Shown here: in pieces, positions 7,523 through 16,166 of the stretch | Layout: each line of letters starts with the position of its first letter | How positions within the stretch are numbered: position 1 is the first letter of the stretch | Assembly (NCBI GenBank): GCA_026712905.1 | Contig: JAPOPM010000112.1 | Coordinates: 1-47,636 of the forward strand | Direction: 5' to 3' | Source: Deltaproteobacteria bacterium | GTDB taxonomy: Bacteria > Desulfobacterota > Binatia > UBA9968 > JAJDTQ01 | Length of the DNA stretch: 47,636 bases | The notes under the pieces: model-generated | What the model saw: the letters and a program-made list of their open reading frames with translations, nothing else | The model's database searches: none | What the model was told of the DNA's origin: nothing | Program-made: the position numbers and the translations under genes

Positions 7523-8338
7523 ATGTCGGTCATCATGATCTACGAGGGTATCCATGGCGCGGAGGAAGTCGCCAACCGGGTCGCCAAGTCCCTGGATTAC
7601 AAGTGCGTGGGACGGCAGGATCTGGCGGCCACTCTGCCGAACTACGGCGTGCCGCGCGCCAAGCTCGACGACATCACGGAGAAGGAGCCGCACTGGTGGG
7701 AACAGTGGCTCCAGGACTTGCGGCCCTACCGCATCGCGCTCCAGGCCGCCATGTGCGAAATCGCTCAGGCCGGCCCGATGGTCTACCACGGACACGTGGG
7801 GCACGAGCTCCTTCCAGGAGTCCCCCATGTGCTCAAGGTCTTGCTGACCGGCTCCATGGAGTTGCGCATCGACCTGCTCCGGTCACGCCTCGCGGTGGAC
7901 GAAGGCACCATCCGCAAGCAGCTCGAACACACCGACCGGGCCCGTAGCCGGCGGCTCATGTCCCTGTTCGGCGCCGACTGGCAGGACGCGACCCGGTACC
8001 ACCTGGTGCTGAATCTGGCCATGGGCGTGGACGCGGCCAGCGAGGTCATCAGCACCACGGCACGGCTCGCGGCGTTTGCCGAGACGTCGGCCTCGATGCA
8101 AGCCTTCGAGGACCTCGCCCTGGCCAGGAAGACCCAGGCGACACTGCTCCAGTCCGACCTGTACCGCGGCCTGCCCATCGACGTGAAGGCGCACAACGGG
8201 ACGGTGACAGTGTCCGGCATGGTCTCCCCGCCGGTTACGGTGGAGGGCGTGGTGGCCACCATCAAGGCCATTCCCGACGTCGGGGAGGTGACGGCGAATC
8301 TCGTGGTCGTGCCGCGAAGCCATTCCGACATCGAATAG
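7523..8338 (+). CDS. Cytidylate-kinase-like protein fused to a BON domain
   Basis: This 271-residue protein starts at an ATG with a strong AAAGGAGGG site just upstream. Residues 1-195 resemble the cytidylate-kinase-like family (Cytidylate_kin2) in layout, including a GHVGHELLPGVPHVLKVLLTGSMELRID core and a DxxRxRRLMSLFGADWQD helix. The N-terminal nucleotide-binding loop reads MIYEGIHGAEEVANRVA instead of the usual glycine-rich, Lys- or Arg-containing P-loop, so kinase activity is doubtful. Residues about 205-265 form a BON domain (GLPIDVKAHNGTVTVSGMV...VGEVTANLVVV), a fold that binds membranes or ligands. No signal peptide is visible. The UbiD gene follows 120 bp downstream on the same strand. 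A sensory or regulatory role is possible, but its function is unknown. Confidence 0.7.
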   Translation: MSVIMIYEGIHGAEEVANRVAKSLDYKCVGRQDLAATLPNYGVPRAKLDDITEKEPHWWEQWLQDLRPYRIALQAAMCEIAQAGPMVYHGHVGHELLPGVPHVLKVLLTGSMELRIDLLRSRLAVDEGTIRKQLEHTDRARSRRLMSLFGADWQDATRYHLVLNLAMGVDAASEVISTTARLAAFAETSASMQAFEDLALARKTQATLLQSDLYRGLPIDVKAHNGTVTVSGMVSPPVTVEGVVATIKAIPDVGEVTANLVVVPRSHSDIE

Positions 8339-8458
8339 CCGGGCCGCCCGGAGAGAGCGCCGCCGCTCAAGGCTACCTTGTCCGGGGCCTCCGCGCGTAC
8401 GCGGCACTGCAACAGCCCGGCGCGTGGACGCGCGCGCCCCGGATCAAGGACCGACCCT

Positions 8459-9904
8459 ATGCCCAAGAGCCTGCGGACCTTCCTCGAAGACTGCCGCCGT
8501 GAAATCCCCGCCGAGGTGGTGCACGTCGAGCGGGAGGTGGACCCCGCCCACTACGACGTGAGCGCCATCATCAAGCACCTGGGCGCCGCCCGGAAGTTTC
8601 CCATGCTCATCTTCGAGCGGCCGCGCAACCTGCACGGACGCGTCGGCGATTTCAAGCTGGTGATGAATTTCACCATCTCCCAGCGCAAGACCCAAATCGC
8701 CCTCGGCCTGCCCAAGGAGATGACGCGCGCACAGATGGCCGAGGCCTGCGTGGACATCGAGCGCAACCGCATGGCGCCCGTGGTGGTGGAAAACGGCGAA
8801 GCGCCGGTGATGGAGAACGTCCGCGGCGGCGACGACGTGGACCTCTACGAACTGCCCATCATGCGCCACCACTACATGGACGGTGGCCCCTACATCACCC
8901 TGTGCACCATCGCCAAGGACCGCCGGCAAGGCATCTACAACGCCTCGTATCACCGCATGGAGATCAAGTCGAAGAACCACACTTCGCACTACCACTCACA
9001 GCACCACCAGTGGATCATCTTCCGCGACTACGAGGACCAGGGCCTGGAATGCCCGGTGGCCACGGTGCTGGGACACCACCCGGCGTTCTACATGGGCGCG
9101 TGCTACACCGGCCCCTTCGAGGTGAGCGAATACGACGTCATCGGCGCCTACCTGGGCGAGCCGCTGCGGGTGACGCCGTCCACCACCTGGGGCGACGACC
9201 TGCTGATCCCCGCGGACGCGGAGATCGTCGTCGAGGGCGCGCTGATCCCGGGCGAGCGCATCGTCGACGGCCCCTTCGGCGAAGCGCCCGGCTACCTCGG
9301 ACCGCAGCGCTTCTTCTCGGCCTGCCGCTACGAGGTGCGCGCCATCAACTTCCGCAACAAGGGCATGTACCAGTCGGTCATCACCCCCGAGGGCGACAAG
9401 CCCTGGCTCGACCTGCCGCGGGAGGGCGCCTACCTGCGGCGCATCCGCGAGGCCGTGCCCGGGGTCACCGCCGTGTGCAAGGCCGGACGCCACGCCCACT
9501 ACAACATCTTCATCGCCATGAAGAAGATGTCCGAGGGCGACCCCGGCCGCGCCGCGGCCGCCGCCCTCACCGAGCTCCACGCCAAGCACGTCTTCGTCTT
9601 CGACGACGACATCGACGTCTACAACCCCACCGAGATCCTCTGGGCCCTGGCCACCCGCGTGCAGCCCCACCGGCAGGTGTCCATCATGCAGCCCACCTTC
9701 ACCGGCAACTACCTCGACCCCACGGTGGTGGACGAAACCAAGACGTCGGTGATGATCGTCGACGCCACCCGCCCCCTGGACCGCCCCTTCTCCCCCGTCT
9801 CCAAGGTCCCGGACGAGGCCATGGCGCGCATCAAGGTGGAAGACTACATCCCCGGCGAAGTGCTGGCGCACATCCCCGTGGACCGCACCACGTACTGGTC
9901 CTGA
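8459..9904 (+). CDS. UbiD-family prenylated-FMN-dependent decarboxylase
   Basis: This 481-residue protein starts at ATG 8459, 8 bp after AAGGA. The frame is open further upstream, but that part is low-complexity and lacks a ribosome site. It matches UbiD in length and landmarks: ITLCTIAKDRRQGIYNASYHRM (prenyl-FMN and metal region), the GPFGEAPGYLG loop with the conserved acidic residue, and a C-terminal VDETKTSVMIVDATRP segment. UbiD enzymes reversibly decarboxylate aromatic or alpha,beta-unsaturated acids using prenylated FMN made by UbiX. No UbiX or ubiquinone-pathway gene is adjacent. The neighbouring Mo-hydroxylase suggests a catabolic role toward an aromatic or heteroaromatic acid; that is inference. 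Confidence 0.9.
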   Translation: MPKSLRTFLEDCRREIPAEVVHVEREVDPAHYDVSAIIKHLGAARKFPMLIFERPRNLHGRVGDFKLVMNFTISQRKTQIALGLPKEMTRAQMAEACVDIERNRMAPVVVENGEAPVMENVRGGDDVDLYELPIMRHHYMDGGPYITLCTIAKDRRQGIYNASYHRMEIKSKNHTSHYHSQHHQWIIFRDYEDQGLECPVATVLGHHPAFYMGACYTGPFEVSEYDVIGAYLGEPLRVTPSTTWGDDLLIPADAEIVVEGALIPGERIVDGPFGEAPGYLGPQRFFSACRYEVRAINFRNKGMYQSVITPEGDKPWLDLPREGAYLRRIREAVPGVTAVCKAGRHAHYNIFIAMKKMSEGDPGRAAAAALTELHAKHVFVFDDDIDVYNPTEILWALATRVQPHRQVSIMQPTFTGNYLDPTVVDETKTSVMIVDATRPLDRPFSPVSKVPDEAMARIKVEDYIPGEVLAHIPVDRTTYWS

Positions 9905-9966
9905 GCCCCACCTCTGGATTCCCGCTTCCCAAGGTGTGAGAAAACTGATGAGGCAGAGCCCTCTCG

Positions 9967-10074
9967 AATCGTCATTCCCGCGGAAGCGGGAATCCAGGGG
10001 CGGTGGTGGGGCACTACAGCGGTATTTCCCCGCCTCGCCACCCCTGGATTCCCGCTTCCGCGGGAATGACGATT
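9967..10074. repeat. dRS3-like paired inverted repeat, locus 3
   Basis: Cores lie at 9974-9993 and 10048-10067, again 54 bp apart, with inner flanks CCAGGGGCGGTGG and CCACCCCTGG. A truncated third core remnant (TGGATTCCCGCTTCCC) sits at 9914-9929, directly after the UbiD stop codon. The outer flanks CGAATCGTC and GACGATTC match. With locus 4 it forms a repeat cluster of more than 300 bp between UbiD and the Mo-hydroxylase gene. Confidence 0.88.
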
Positions 10075-10100
10075 CAGGGGGTTGTTGCCTCTCTCGGATG

Positions 10101-10300
10101 GCGTTTTGACACAGCCTGGAAAGCGGGAATCCAGGGGCGGTGGTGGGGTACTACGGCGGCGTTTCCCCGCCTCGCCACTCCTGGATTCCCGCCCCCGATC
10201 GGGGTCGAGGGCAAGCTTGCGCGGGAATGACGATCCGAGGTGTTGGTGCCGCTACGTGGCCGAGCGGAGTTTTGGCACGGCCTGTTCCGCGGGATTGACG
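10101..10300. repeat. dRS3-like repeat with expanded hairpin loop, locus 4, plus half-site
   Basis: The left arm is altered: a half-site GCGTTTTGACACAGCCTGG runs straight into AAAGCGGGAATCCAGG (10101-10135). The right core (starting at 10185) has its usual 8-bp centre replaced by a longer insert. ATTCCCGC is followed by CCCCGATCGGGGTCGAGGGC and AAGCTTGC before CGGGAAT ends near 10227. A further half-site, TTTTGGCACGGCCTGTTCCG, follows at 10271-10290. Half-sites facing the core are the same arrangement as at loci 7 and 8. Confidence 0.75.
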
Positions 10301-10430
10301 TTGAGAGGCATCGGCGCCTATCCACAACGACATTTTGCGCACGTCTTGCTTCTCGCGGCCCAACCGGCGATCTGCTACAGATGAACGAACCCGCCGCGAC
10401 AACGCGCGCGACGTCCCCACCGAGGCACCC
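10301..10430. other. Leader of the fused Mo-hydroxylase gene
   Basis: No gene or repeat is recognised in this 130-bp stretch before the ATG at 10431. A GAGG six bases upstream of that ATG is the only translation signal seen. Confidence 0.3.
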
Positions 10431-13295
10431 ATGAACGAGATCGCGATTCAATTCGAGCTGAACGGCCGGTCGCGCCGCGCCAGCGTGGCCCCGGAGCTCT
10501 TGCTGGCGGACTTCCTGCGCCGGGACTTGGGGCTCAAGGGCACCAAGACGAGCTGCGAGGTGGAGGTGTGCGGCTCCTGCACGGTGCTGCTGGACGGCCG
10601 CCCGGTGAGCGCCTGCACGACCTTGACGCACGAGGTCGACGGGCACGCGTTGACGACCATCGAGGGTCTCGGCAACGACGATGCACTGGATCCGGTGCAG
10701 GAAGCGTTCTGGGAGGAAGGCGGCTTCGAGTGCGGCTTCTGTACGCCGGGCATGATCCTCGCCGCCCGCGCTTTGCTCGACGAGAATCCCGCCCCCTCGG
10801 AAGAGGACATCAAGGCCGCCCTGGACGGCAACCTCTGCCGGTGCACGGGCTATCTGTCCATCATCCGGTCGGTCCACCGGGCCGCGGCGCTGCTGCGCGG
10901 GCATGAGACGCCGGCCCCGAGGCCGCTCGACGAGCGGCGCCTCGACGGCGCCGCCAAGGTCCGCGGCGAGCCGGTGTACACCGCCGACCTGACGCATCCG
11001 GGCATGCTCTACGGGCGGGTGCTGCGCAGCCCCTACGCCCATGCGCGCATCCTCGGCATCGACACATCCGCCGCCGAATCGCATCCCGGCGTGGTGGCGG
11101 TGCTCACCGTCGCGGACCTCGAGGACGTCGCGCACTACCACGGTCCGCTGGTGAAGGACACGCCGGTGCTGGCCGCGGACAAGGTCCGGTACGAAGGCGA
11201 CGCCGTGGCGGCGGTAGCCGCCGAGACCCTGGAGGCGGCCACGGCGGCGCTGGCGCTCATCCGGGTGGAGTACGACCCCCTGCCGGCGCTTATGACCATG
11301 GACGAAGCGCTGGACCCCGATGCCCCGCCCATCCACGAGTCCGTCAGCGACGACGCGCCGAGCTTTCCGGGGTATCCCCGCGTCGACGACGAGGCCAAAA
11401 AGTACGCCAACGTGAGCTTCCACTACGAGCGCGGCGAGGGCGACGTGGACGAGGGGTTCGCCGCCTCGGAGCGGGTCTTCGAACACACCTTCGATTTCCC
11501 CAAGATCGCCCACTACTCCATGGAGCCGCAGCTCGCCGTGGCGGAGTGGCGCGAGGACGGATTCACCGTCTGGGCGTCCACCCAGCATCAGTTCATCGTG
11601 CGCGACGAACTGGCGGAGATGTTCAGCGTGCCCCCGGAGCGCGCGCGGGTGGTGGTGCCGCTGGTGGGAGGCACCTACGGCAACAAGAACCACACCAAGC
11701 TCGAGCCCTTGGCGGTGGCGCTGGCCCGCAAGGCCGGAAGGCGGGTGTTCCTGCACCTGTCGCTGGAAGAGGAGTCGCGCACCGTGAGCAAGCCGGCCGC
11801 GCGCGTGCGGCTGCGCACCGGCGTGGACCGGGACGGCAAGCTCGTGGCGCGGGACTGTCTCGTGCACGTGGACGGCGGCGCCTACTCGGACTCGGGTCCC
11901 CGGGTCACCCAGAAGGCGGGCTACCGGGCGCCCGGCCCGTACCGCATCCCGCACCTCCGTTCCCACGCCTACACCGTCTACACCAACACGGTGCCGGCAG
12001 GCGCGTTCCGCGGCATGGGCACGCCCCAGGTCGTATGGGCCTACGAATCGCAGATGGACATGATCGCGCGGGAGATGGGTTGGGATCCGGTGGAGTTCCG
12101 GCTCAAGAACCTGCTCGACAAGGGCGAGGACTTCGCCCCCGGCGAGACCCCCCTGGACACCGACCTCAAGGAAGGACTCCAGCGCGCGGCCAGGGAGATC
12201 GGCTGGGGCGAAGAGCTGGAGCCCGACTGTGGCATCGGCATCAGTTGCGGCTGCAAGGACGGCGGCGGCAACTTCAAGATCTCGTCCGCGCGGGTGGAAG
12301 TCGACGACGGCGGCGCGATCACCCTGCACGAGGGCACCATCGAGATCGGCCAGGGCTCCCACACGGCCATGGCGCGCATCGCCGCGCAGGAGTTGGGGGT
12401 GCGGCCCACGGCCGTCCAGGTGGCGCCCCTGGACACCGACTCGACCCCCTTCGACATGGGCACCTACGCCAGCAGCGGCACCACCGTCATGGGGCTCGCG
12501 GTGCAGAAGGCCGCCCGGGCCGTCCGCGACCAGCTCATCGAGGCCGCCCGCTCCCTGGGCAAGAGCCCCGACGCCGCCGCGACCCTGGCCAACGGCGAGG
12601 TACGCCTGGCGGAGATCGCCCTTCCCTTCTCCGCGCTGGTCCGGCACGTCAAGGGCGCCGGCGGCGTCATCACCGGCGAAGGCCGGCAGGAGAGCGAACG
12701 CGACCCCAACGCCCCCCTCGGCGCCCGGGCGCCGTTCTGGGAGGTGGGATGGGGCGCCGCCAAGGTCCACGTGGACCGCGACACCGGCGACGTGCGCGTG
12801 CTCAAGTACGTCGGCATCGCCGACGCGGGCAAGGCCATCAACCCCCAGCAGTGCCATACCCAGGAGCAGGGCGCGTTCCTGCAGGGGCTCGGCCAGGCGC
12901 TGTTCGAGGAGACCGTGTACGAGAACGGCCTGATGCTCACTCCCGATGCCCTCACCTACCGCCTGCCGAAGATCTCCGACCTGCCGGACGAACAGGTCAA
13001 CATCCTCTTCGAAAACGGCAACGGCGCCGGCCCCTACGGCGCCAAGGGACTGGGCGAAAGCGGCATCCTCCCCGTGCCGTCGGCCATCGCCAACGCCGTG
13101 GAGCAAGCCGTAGGCGTGCGCGTCACCGACCTGCCGATCACCGGAGAGAAGGTCTGGCGTGGGCTGAGGAAGCGATCCGTCGTTTCCGCGGAAGCGGTTG
13201 CGCCGAAAGTCGCGAGGCAACAACGTCCCAATGATGTCATTCCCGCGGAAGCGGGAATCCAGGAGGGGTCGGGGCGGGAGAAGCATGACCGCTGA
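10431..13295 (+). CDS. Xanthine-dehydrogenase-family molybdenum hydroxylase, fused [2Fe-2S] and Mo-binding subunits
   Basis: This 954-residue protein starts at ATG 10431. Residues 1-150 are the two-[2Fe-2S] small subunit: Cys42, 47, 50 and 62 of the plant-type cluster and Cys101, 104, 136 and 138 of the second. Residues about 165-915 are the molybdopterin subunit, with RYEGDAVAAVAAE, the GAFRGMGTPQ loop and GAKGLGESG near residue 876, whose glutamate is the family's catalytic base. The FAD subunit is absent here, so electrons probably go to a separate acceptor. Such enzymes hydroxylate purines, N-heterocycles or aldehydes; the substrate cannot be read from sequence. The natural end is expected near VWRGLRK (about residue 914). 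The last ~40 residues, including VIPAEAGIQ, are encoded by dRS3-like repeat DNA. Confidence 0.9.
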   Translation: MNEIAIQFELNGRSRRASVAPELLLADFLRRDLGLKGTKTSCEVEVCGSCTVLLDGRPVSACTTLTHEVDGHALTTIEGLGNDDALDPVQEAFWEEGGFECGFCTPGMILAARALLDENPAPSEEDIKAALDGNLCRCTGYLSIIRSVHRAAALLRGHETPAPRPLDERRLDGAAKVRGEPVYTADLTHPGMLYGRVLRSPYAHARILGIDTSAAESHPGVVAVLTVADLEDVAHYHGPLVKDTPVLAADKVRYEGDAVAAVAAETLEAATAALALIRVEYDPLPALMTMDEALDPDAPPIHESVSDDAPSFPGYPRVDDEAKKYANVSFHYERGEGDVDEGFAASERVFEHTFDFPKIAHYSMEPQLAVAEWREDGFTVWASTQHQFIVRDELAEMFSVPPERARVVVPLVGGTYGNKNHTKLEPLAVALARKAGRRVFLHLSLEEESRTVSKPAARVRLRTGVDRDGKLVARDCLVHVDGGAYSDSGPRVTQKAGYRAPGPYRIPHLRSHAYTVYTNTVPAGAFRGMGTPQVVWAYESQMDMIAREMGWDPVEFRLKNLLDKGEDFAPGETPLDTDLKEGLQRAAREIGWGEELEPDCGIGISCGCKDGGGNFKISSARVEVDDGGAITLHEGTIEIGQGSHTAMARIAAQELGVRPTAVQVAPLDTDSTPFDMGTYASSGTTVMGLAVQKAARAVRDQLIEAARSLGKSPDAAATLANGEVRLAEIALPFSALVRHVKGAGGVITGEGRQESERDPNAPLGARAPFWEVGWGAAKVHVDRDTGDVRVLKYVGIADAGKAINPQQCHTQEQGAFLQGLGQALFEETVYENGLMLTPDALTYRLPKISDLPDEQVNILFENGNGAGPYGAKGLGESGILPVPSAIANAVEQAVGVRVTDLPITGEKVWRGLRKRSVVSAEAVAPKVARQQRPNDVIPAEAGIQEGSGREKHDR

Positions 13296-13330
13296 CCCCA
13301 CCCTGGTTTCGCGCTTCCGCGGGAATGACG
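13178..13330. repeat. dRS3-like repeat, locus 5, overlapping the Mo-hydroxylase 3' end
   Basis: A degenerate half-site (CGTCGTTTCCGCGGAAGCGG) begins near 13178 and a perfect core lies at 13239-13258. The opposing right core is degraded on its left side (GGTTTCGCGCTTCCGCGGGAAT, about 13304-13325). Both the half-site and the perfect core lie inside the reading frame of the hydroxylase, which stops at 13293-13295. This is the only locus of the eight that overlaps a coding sequence. Confidence 0.85.
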
Positions 13331-13381
13331 GTTCGGAGACTTGGCGGGAATGACACGGAAACGGCCAGCACGTCCACAATC

Positions 13382-14155
13382 ATGCGCGACGTAAACGAGA
13401 CGGCGCGTCAAGACCGCTTCTACTTCAAGCTCTTCGAAGGCCTCGACGAGCCCGGTTGCCCCATCTGCACCATCGTGATCCGGGACAGCCGCGCCTACCT
13501 CGACAGCGTCTTCTACGAACGTATCACCGACGTCCCCACCCGCATGAGCCTGCGCGATTCCTTCGGCCTGTGCAACCTGCACACTTGGCTGCTGCGCGAC
13601 CTGCCAGGCTCCAGCGCCCCGGACCTGGGCTTCGCCATCATCGCCAAGGACCTGCTCAGCCGCTTCCAGCGCGTGGCCGCGGAGCCCGGCACTCAACGGC
13701 GGCTCTCCCTCGGGGATTGGTTTACGCGCGCCCGCTCCCGGCTGCGCGCCAGGCTGCAACGCACCCCCTGCCCCGCCTGCGTGCACGCCGCGCGCTCCGA
13801 GTCCGTGCACCTGCGGCAACTGCTGGACCTGCTCGGCGAAACCGCGTTCGCCGAGAAATACAGCCGCTCCGCCGGCATCTGCCTGCCCCACTTCCTCATC
13901 GCCGACGAAAACCACCCGGACCACGCCCTTTTCCCTCAACTCCGCGAACGGCAGATCCGCAACGCAGGGTCCCTGCACGACACCCTCGACCGCTTCGTCG
14001 AGAAACACGACCACCGCGCGAAGGACGAAATCACCCCCGCCGAAGCCAGGGCCTGGACCGACGCCATGGAGTTCCTGGGTGGGAAGCGGGGCGTGTTCGA
14101 CAGCGAGATGCGCCGGCCAGCTTCGCTGAGATTACCCAAGCTCTACAAGCGGTAA
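13382..14155 (+). CDS. DUF6062-like cysteine-motif protein
   Basis: This 257-residue protein is taken from ATG 13382, because upstream in-frame codons read through repeat DNA. Four paired cysteine/histidine motifs stand out in order: CPIC (about residue 29), CNLH, CPAC (about residue 120) and CLPH. Two CPxC and two CxxH motifs in this order match what I recall of the DUF6062 family, whose function is unknown. The arrangement suggests binding of zinc or an iron-sulfur cluster. The rest is helical and charged, with no signal peptide or membrane segment. It is downstream of the Mo-hydroxylase on the same strand, and repeat locus 5 lies between them. No clear ribosome site is seen. Confidence 0.6.
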   Translation: MRDVNETARQDRFYFKLFEGLDEPGCPICTIVIRDSRAYLDSVFYERITDVPTRMSLRDSFGLCNLHTWLLRDLPGSSAPDLGFAIIAKDLLSRFQRVAAEPGTQRRLSLGDWFTRARSRLRARLQRTPCPACVHAARSESVHLRQLLDLLGETAFAEKYSRSAGICLPHFLIADENHPDHALFPQLRERQIRNAGSLHDTLDRFVEKHDHRAKDEITPAEARAWTDAMEFLGGKRGVFDSEMRRPASLRLPKLYKR

Positions 14156-14186
14156 GCCGTGTGCGCGCTGGTCTCATCATAGACCG

Positions 14187-14204
14187 TATACGGAAAACCG
14201 TATA
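14187..14204. promoter_or_regulatory. Perfect 7-bp inverted repeat upstream of the ATPase-DUF4276 operon
   Basis: TATACGG (14187-14193), AAAA and CCGTATA (14198-14204) form a perfect hairpin or two-fold operator, followed by TTTGCTGTTT. It lies 32 bp after the DUF6062-like stop and 124 bp before the ATPase start. It could be a weak terminator for the upstream gene or a repressor site for the downstream pair. The AT-rich arms stand out against the surrounding GC-rich DNA. Confidence 0.45.
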
Positions 14205-14327
14205 TTTGCTGTTTACCCAGGTCTCCGCAGGTTGCCAGCTTGCCGCTAGCGCAGGGACGTGGCATCTTGGCCTCCAAAACACCCAGTCGAACCCGCATTG
14301 GCCGGTGTCTCGGGTACAGAGGGAACC

Positions 14328-15416
14328 ATGTCGGCGATTCGTACCATTTCGATTGAGGGCTTTAGGAGCATTGCTAAGCTGCGAGACTTGGAAATGCGGC
14401 CCCTGAACGTCCTCATCGGCGCCAACGGATCAGGCAAGTCCAACTTTCTTGGCGCCATGCAGCTCCTGCGAACCGCCATTCGAAGCGCGTCTCGGACATC
14501 AGACTATGTCCGACGTTCTGGCGGGGCCAACCGTCTTCTTCACTTCGGTTCAAAAAAAACACGCTCGATAAGCTTCAGCATCCGCTTCAATGACGGTTTG
14601 GCAGACTTTAGTGTCGATATGCCTTGCGGTGCGGACGATCAGCTATTTCCACGAACATCGATTGCCGCTTTCGAACTGCCGTCGGATTTCGCAAGAAACC
14701 TCGAAGTGCAGCCTGGTATGGCGCCGGCTTTTGAATTCCTCAGCAGCAGGTTGGAGAGTTGGCGGCTTTACCACTTCCACGACGCGGGCTCCACATCTCC
14801 AATGAAGACGACTGGAGACGTACACGACAATCGCCATCTTCGCCCGGACGGCGCGAACCTTGCGGCGTTCCTTTATTTCCTGCGGAAGAGACAAAAAGGT
14901 TCCTATACCCAAATTCGCCGTACTATTCGTTTGACAGCGCCGTTCTTCGACGATTTCGCACTCGAACCTCTGGCTCTGAACAAGGACACGATCCGACTCG
15001 AATGGCGGCATGCCGACTCGGATGCATATTTCGATGCCTCATCCCTTTCCGATGGCTCGCTCCGGTTCATTGCTTTGGCTACGTTACTGCTCCAGCCAGC
15101 GTCGCTACGCCCGTCTGTCGTTTTTCTCGACGAGCCGGAACTTGGCTTGCATCCACACGCGATCACCTTGTTGGCCTCATTGCTAAAACAGGCCTCCGTA
15201 GAGTCCCAGGTCATCGTGGCAACCCAATCACCTATACTTCTGGATCACTTCGACCCCGAAGACGTGTTGGTGGCCGAGCGGGTGAACGGTGCTACGGAAC
15301 TCCGCAGGCAGGATGCCGGAGCGCTGAAGGTTTGGCTAGAAGACTACAGCCTGGGACAACTCTGGGAGAAGAACGAACTGGGCGGACGTCCTCACTCTGA
15401 GAATAAGGACCAGTAG
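14328..15416 (+). CDS. OLD/AAA15-type ABC-like ATPase (candidate defence ATPase)
   Basis: This 362-residue protein starts at ATG 14328, just after GAGGGAA. It opens with SAIRTISIEGFRSIAKL, the N-terminal strand typical of RecF/OLD-like ATPases. Walker A GANGSGKSN follows (31-39), then an ABC-like signature SLSDGSLRF (about 240), Walker B VVFLDEPELGLHP (about 265) and an ATQSPILLDHF switch region (about 300). No nuclease domain is fused at the C-terminus. Its stop codon overlaps the start of the DUF4276 gene by one base, so the two are surely co-translated. Split ATPase plus TOPRIM-like pairs are known from PARIS (AriA/AriB), and fused forms from OLD and Gabija nucleases, so phage defence is the best guess. 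Base composition is less GC-rich than flanking genes. Confidence 0.85.
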   Translation: MSAIRTISIEGFRSIAKLRDLEMRPLNVLIGANGSGKSNFLGAMQLLRTAIRSASRTSDYVRRSGGANRLLHFGSKKTRSISFSIRFNDGLADFSVDMPCGADDQLFPRTSIAAFELPSDFARNLEVQPGMAPAFEFLSSRLESWRLYHFHDAGSTSPMKTTGDVHDNRHLRPDGANLAAFLYFLRKRQKGSYTQIRRTIRLTAPFFDDFALEPLALNKDTIRLEWRHADSDAYFDASSLSDGSLRFIALATLLLQPASLRPSVVFLDEPELGLHPHAITLLASLLKQASVESQVIVATQSPILLDHFDPEDVLVAERVNGATELRRQDAGALKVWLEDYSLGQLWEKNELGGRPHSENKDQ

Positions 15417-16132
15417 TGTTCGCCGTGACCCGTCTACTCGTTCATGTCGAAGGGCAGACCGAAGAGCAATTCGTCAACGAATTGTTATCGCCGCATCTTC
15501 AAGCCCGTGGATACACCTCCGTCAGCACGCGACTCATCGGCAATGCCCGTCAGCGAGGCCAGCGTGGCGGGATCAGACCGTGGTCGGAAGTGCGCAAAAC
15601 GATTGTGAATCATCTGAGGCAAGACCCGGGGAGCAGCGCGGCCACGATGGTAGACTACTATGGGTTGCCACGCACCGGCCCCACGGCATGGCCGGGTCGG
15701 GAGGAGGCCTTGCGTGCCGGATTGCAGGCAAAACCCGAAATCGTGGAGAACGCCCTTTTGGAGGATGTCGCTCGGATAATGGGCCGCGGCTTTGATTCGT
15801 CTCGCTTCATCCCGTTTCTCACAATGCACGAATTCGAGGCACTCCTGTTCAGCGATTGCGAGCGATTTGCTCTTGGGATCGACAAACCCGAAATGACCGG
15901 CTCTCTGCAGGCGATTAGAGACGCCTTCACAAACCCGGAGGAAATCGACGACTCTCCCGACACGGCGCCTTCGAAACGAGTCGTTGCGCTCATTCCCGGA
16001 TACCAAGAACCGTTGATGGGAACCCTCGCCGCGCTGGAAATAGGCTTGGTTGCCATGCGAGCAGAATGTCCACACTTCGATGCGTGGGTGAAGCGGTTGG
16101 AGACACACCCGAAATCAGTTGCACACCAATAA
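15416..16132 (+). CDS. DUF4276 family protein, putative effector partner of the ATPase
   Basis: This 238-residue protein starts at GTG 15416, sharing the last G of the ATPase stop (TAGTG). The N-terminus TRLLVHVEGQTEEQF has an EGxTE motif with Glu12. A DYYG segment lies near residue 80, and the family-typical MHEFEALLFSD stretch near residues 136-147. The order of an early strand ending in VEG and a later acidic D-x-x-G strand recalls TOPRIM nucleases, although the fold cannot be proved here. DUF4276 genes commonly sit beside ABC-type ATPases. By analogy with PARIS and OLD systems this would be the effector released or activated by the ATPase. The true catalytic activity is unknown. Confidence 0.8.
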   Translation: MFAVTRLLVHVEGQTEEQFVNELLSPHLQARGYTSVSTRLIGNARQRGQRGGIRPWSEVRKTIVNHLRQDPGSSAATMVDYYGLPRTGPTAWPGREEALRAGLQAKPEIVENALLEDVARIMGRGFDSSRFIPFLTMHEFEALLFSDCERFALGIDKPEMTGSLQAIRDAFTNPEEIDDSPDTAPSKRVVALIPGYQEPLMGTLAALEIGLVAMRAECPHFDAWVKRLETHPKSVAHQ

Positions 16133-16166
16133 CAGCGGAGGGCAAAAGGTTGCCGTGGGCACGCGG

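Noticed and set aside
8378-8458. Upstream start for the UbiD protein
   Set aside because: The added residues are arginine-rich low-complexity sequence without a ribosome site, while ATG 8459 follows AAGGA and begins the normal UbiD N-terminus.
10074-13379. Open frame of about 1100 codons on the minus strand opposite the Mo-hydroxylase
   Set aside because: Composition is typical of an antisense shadow, and the plus-strand frame has complete iron-sulfur and molybdopterin motifs.
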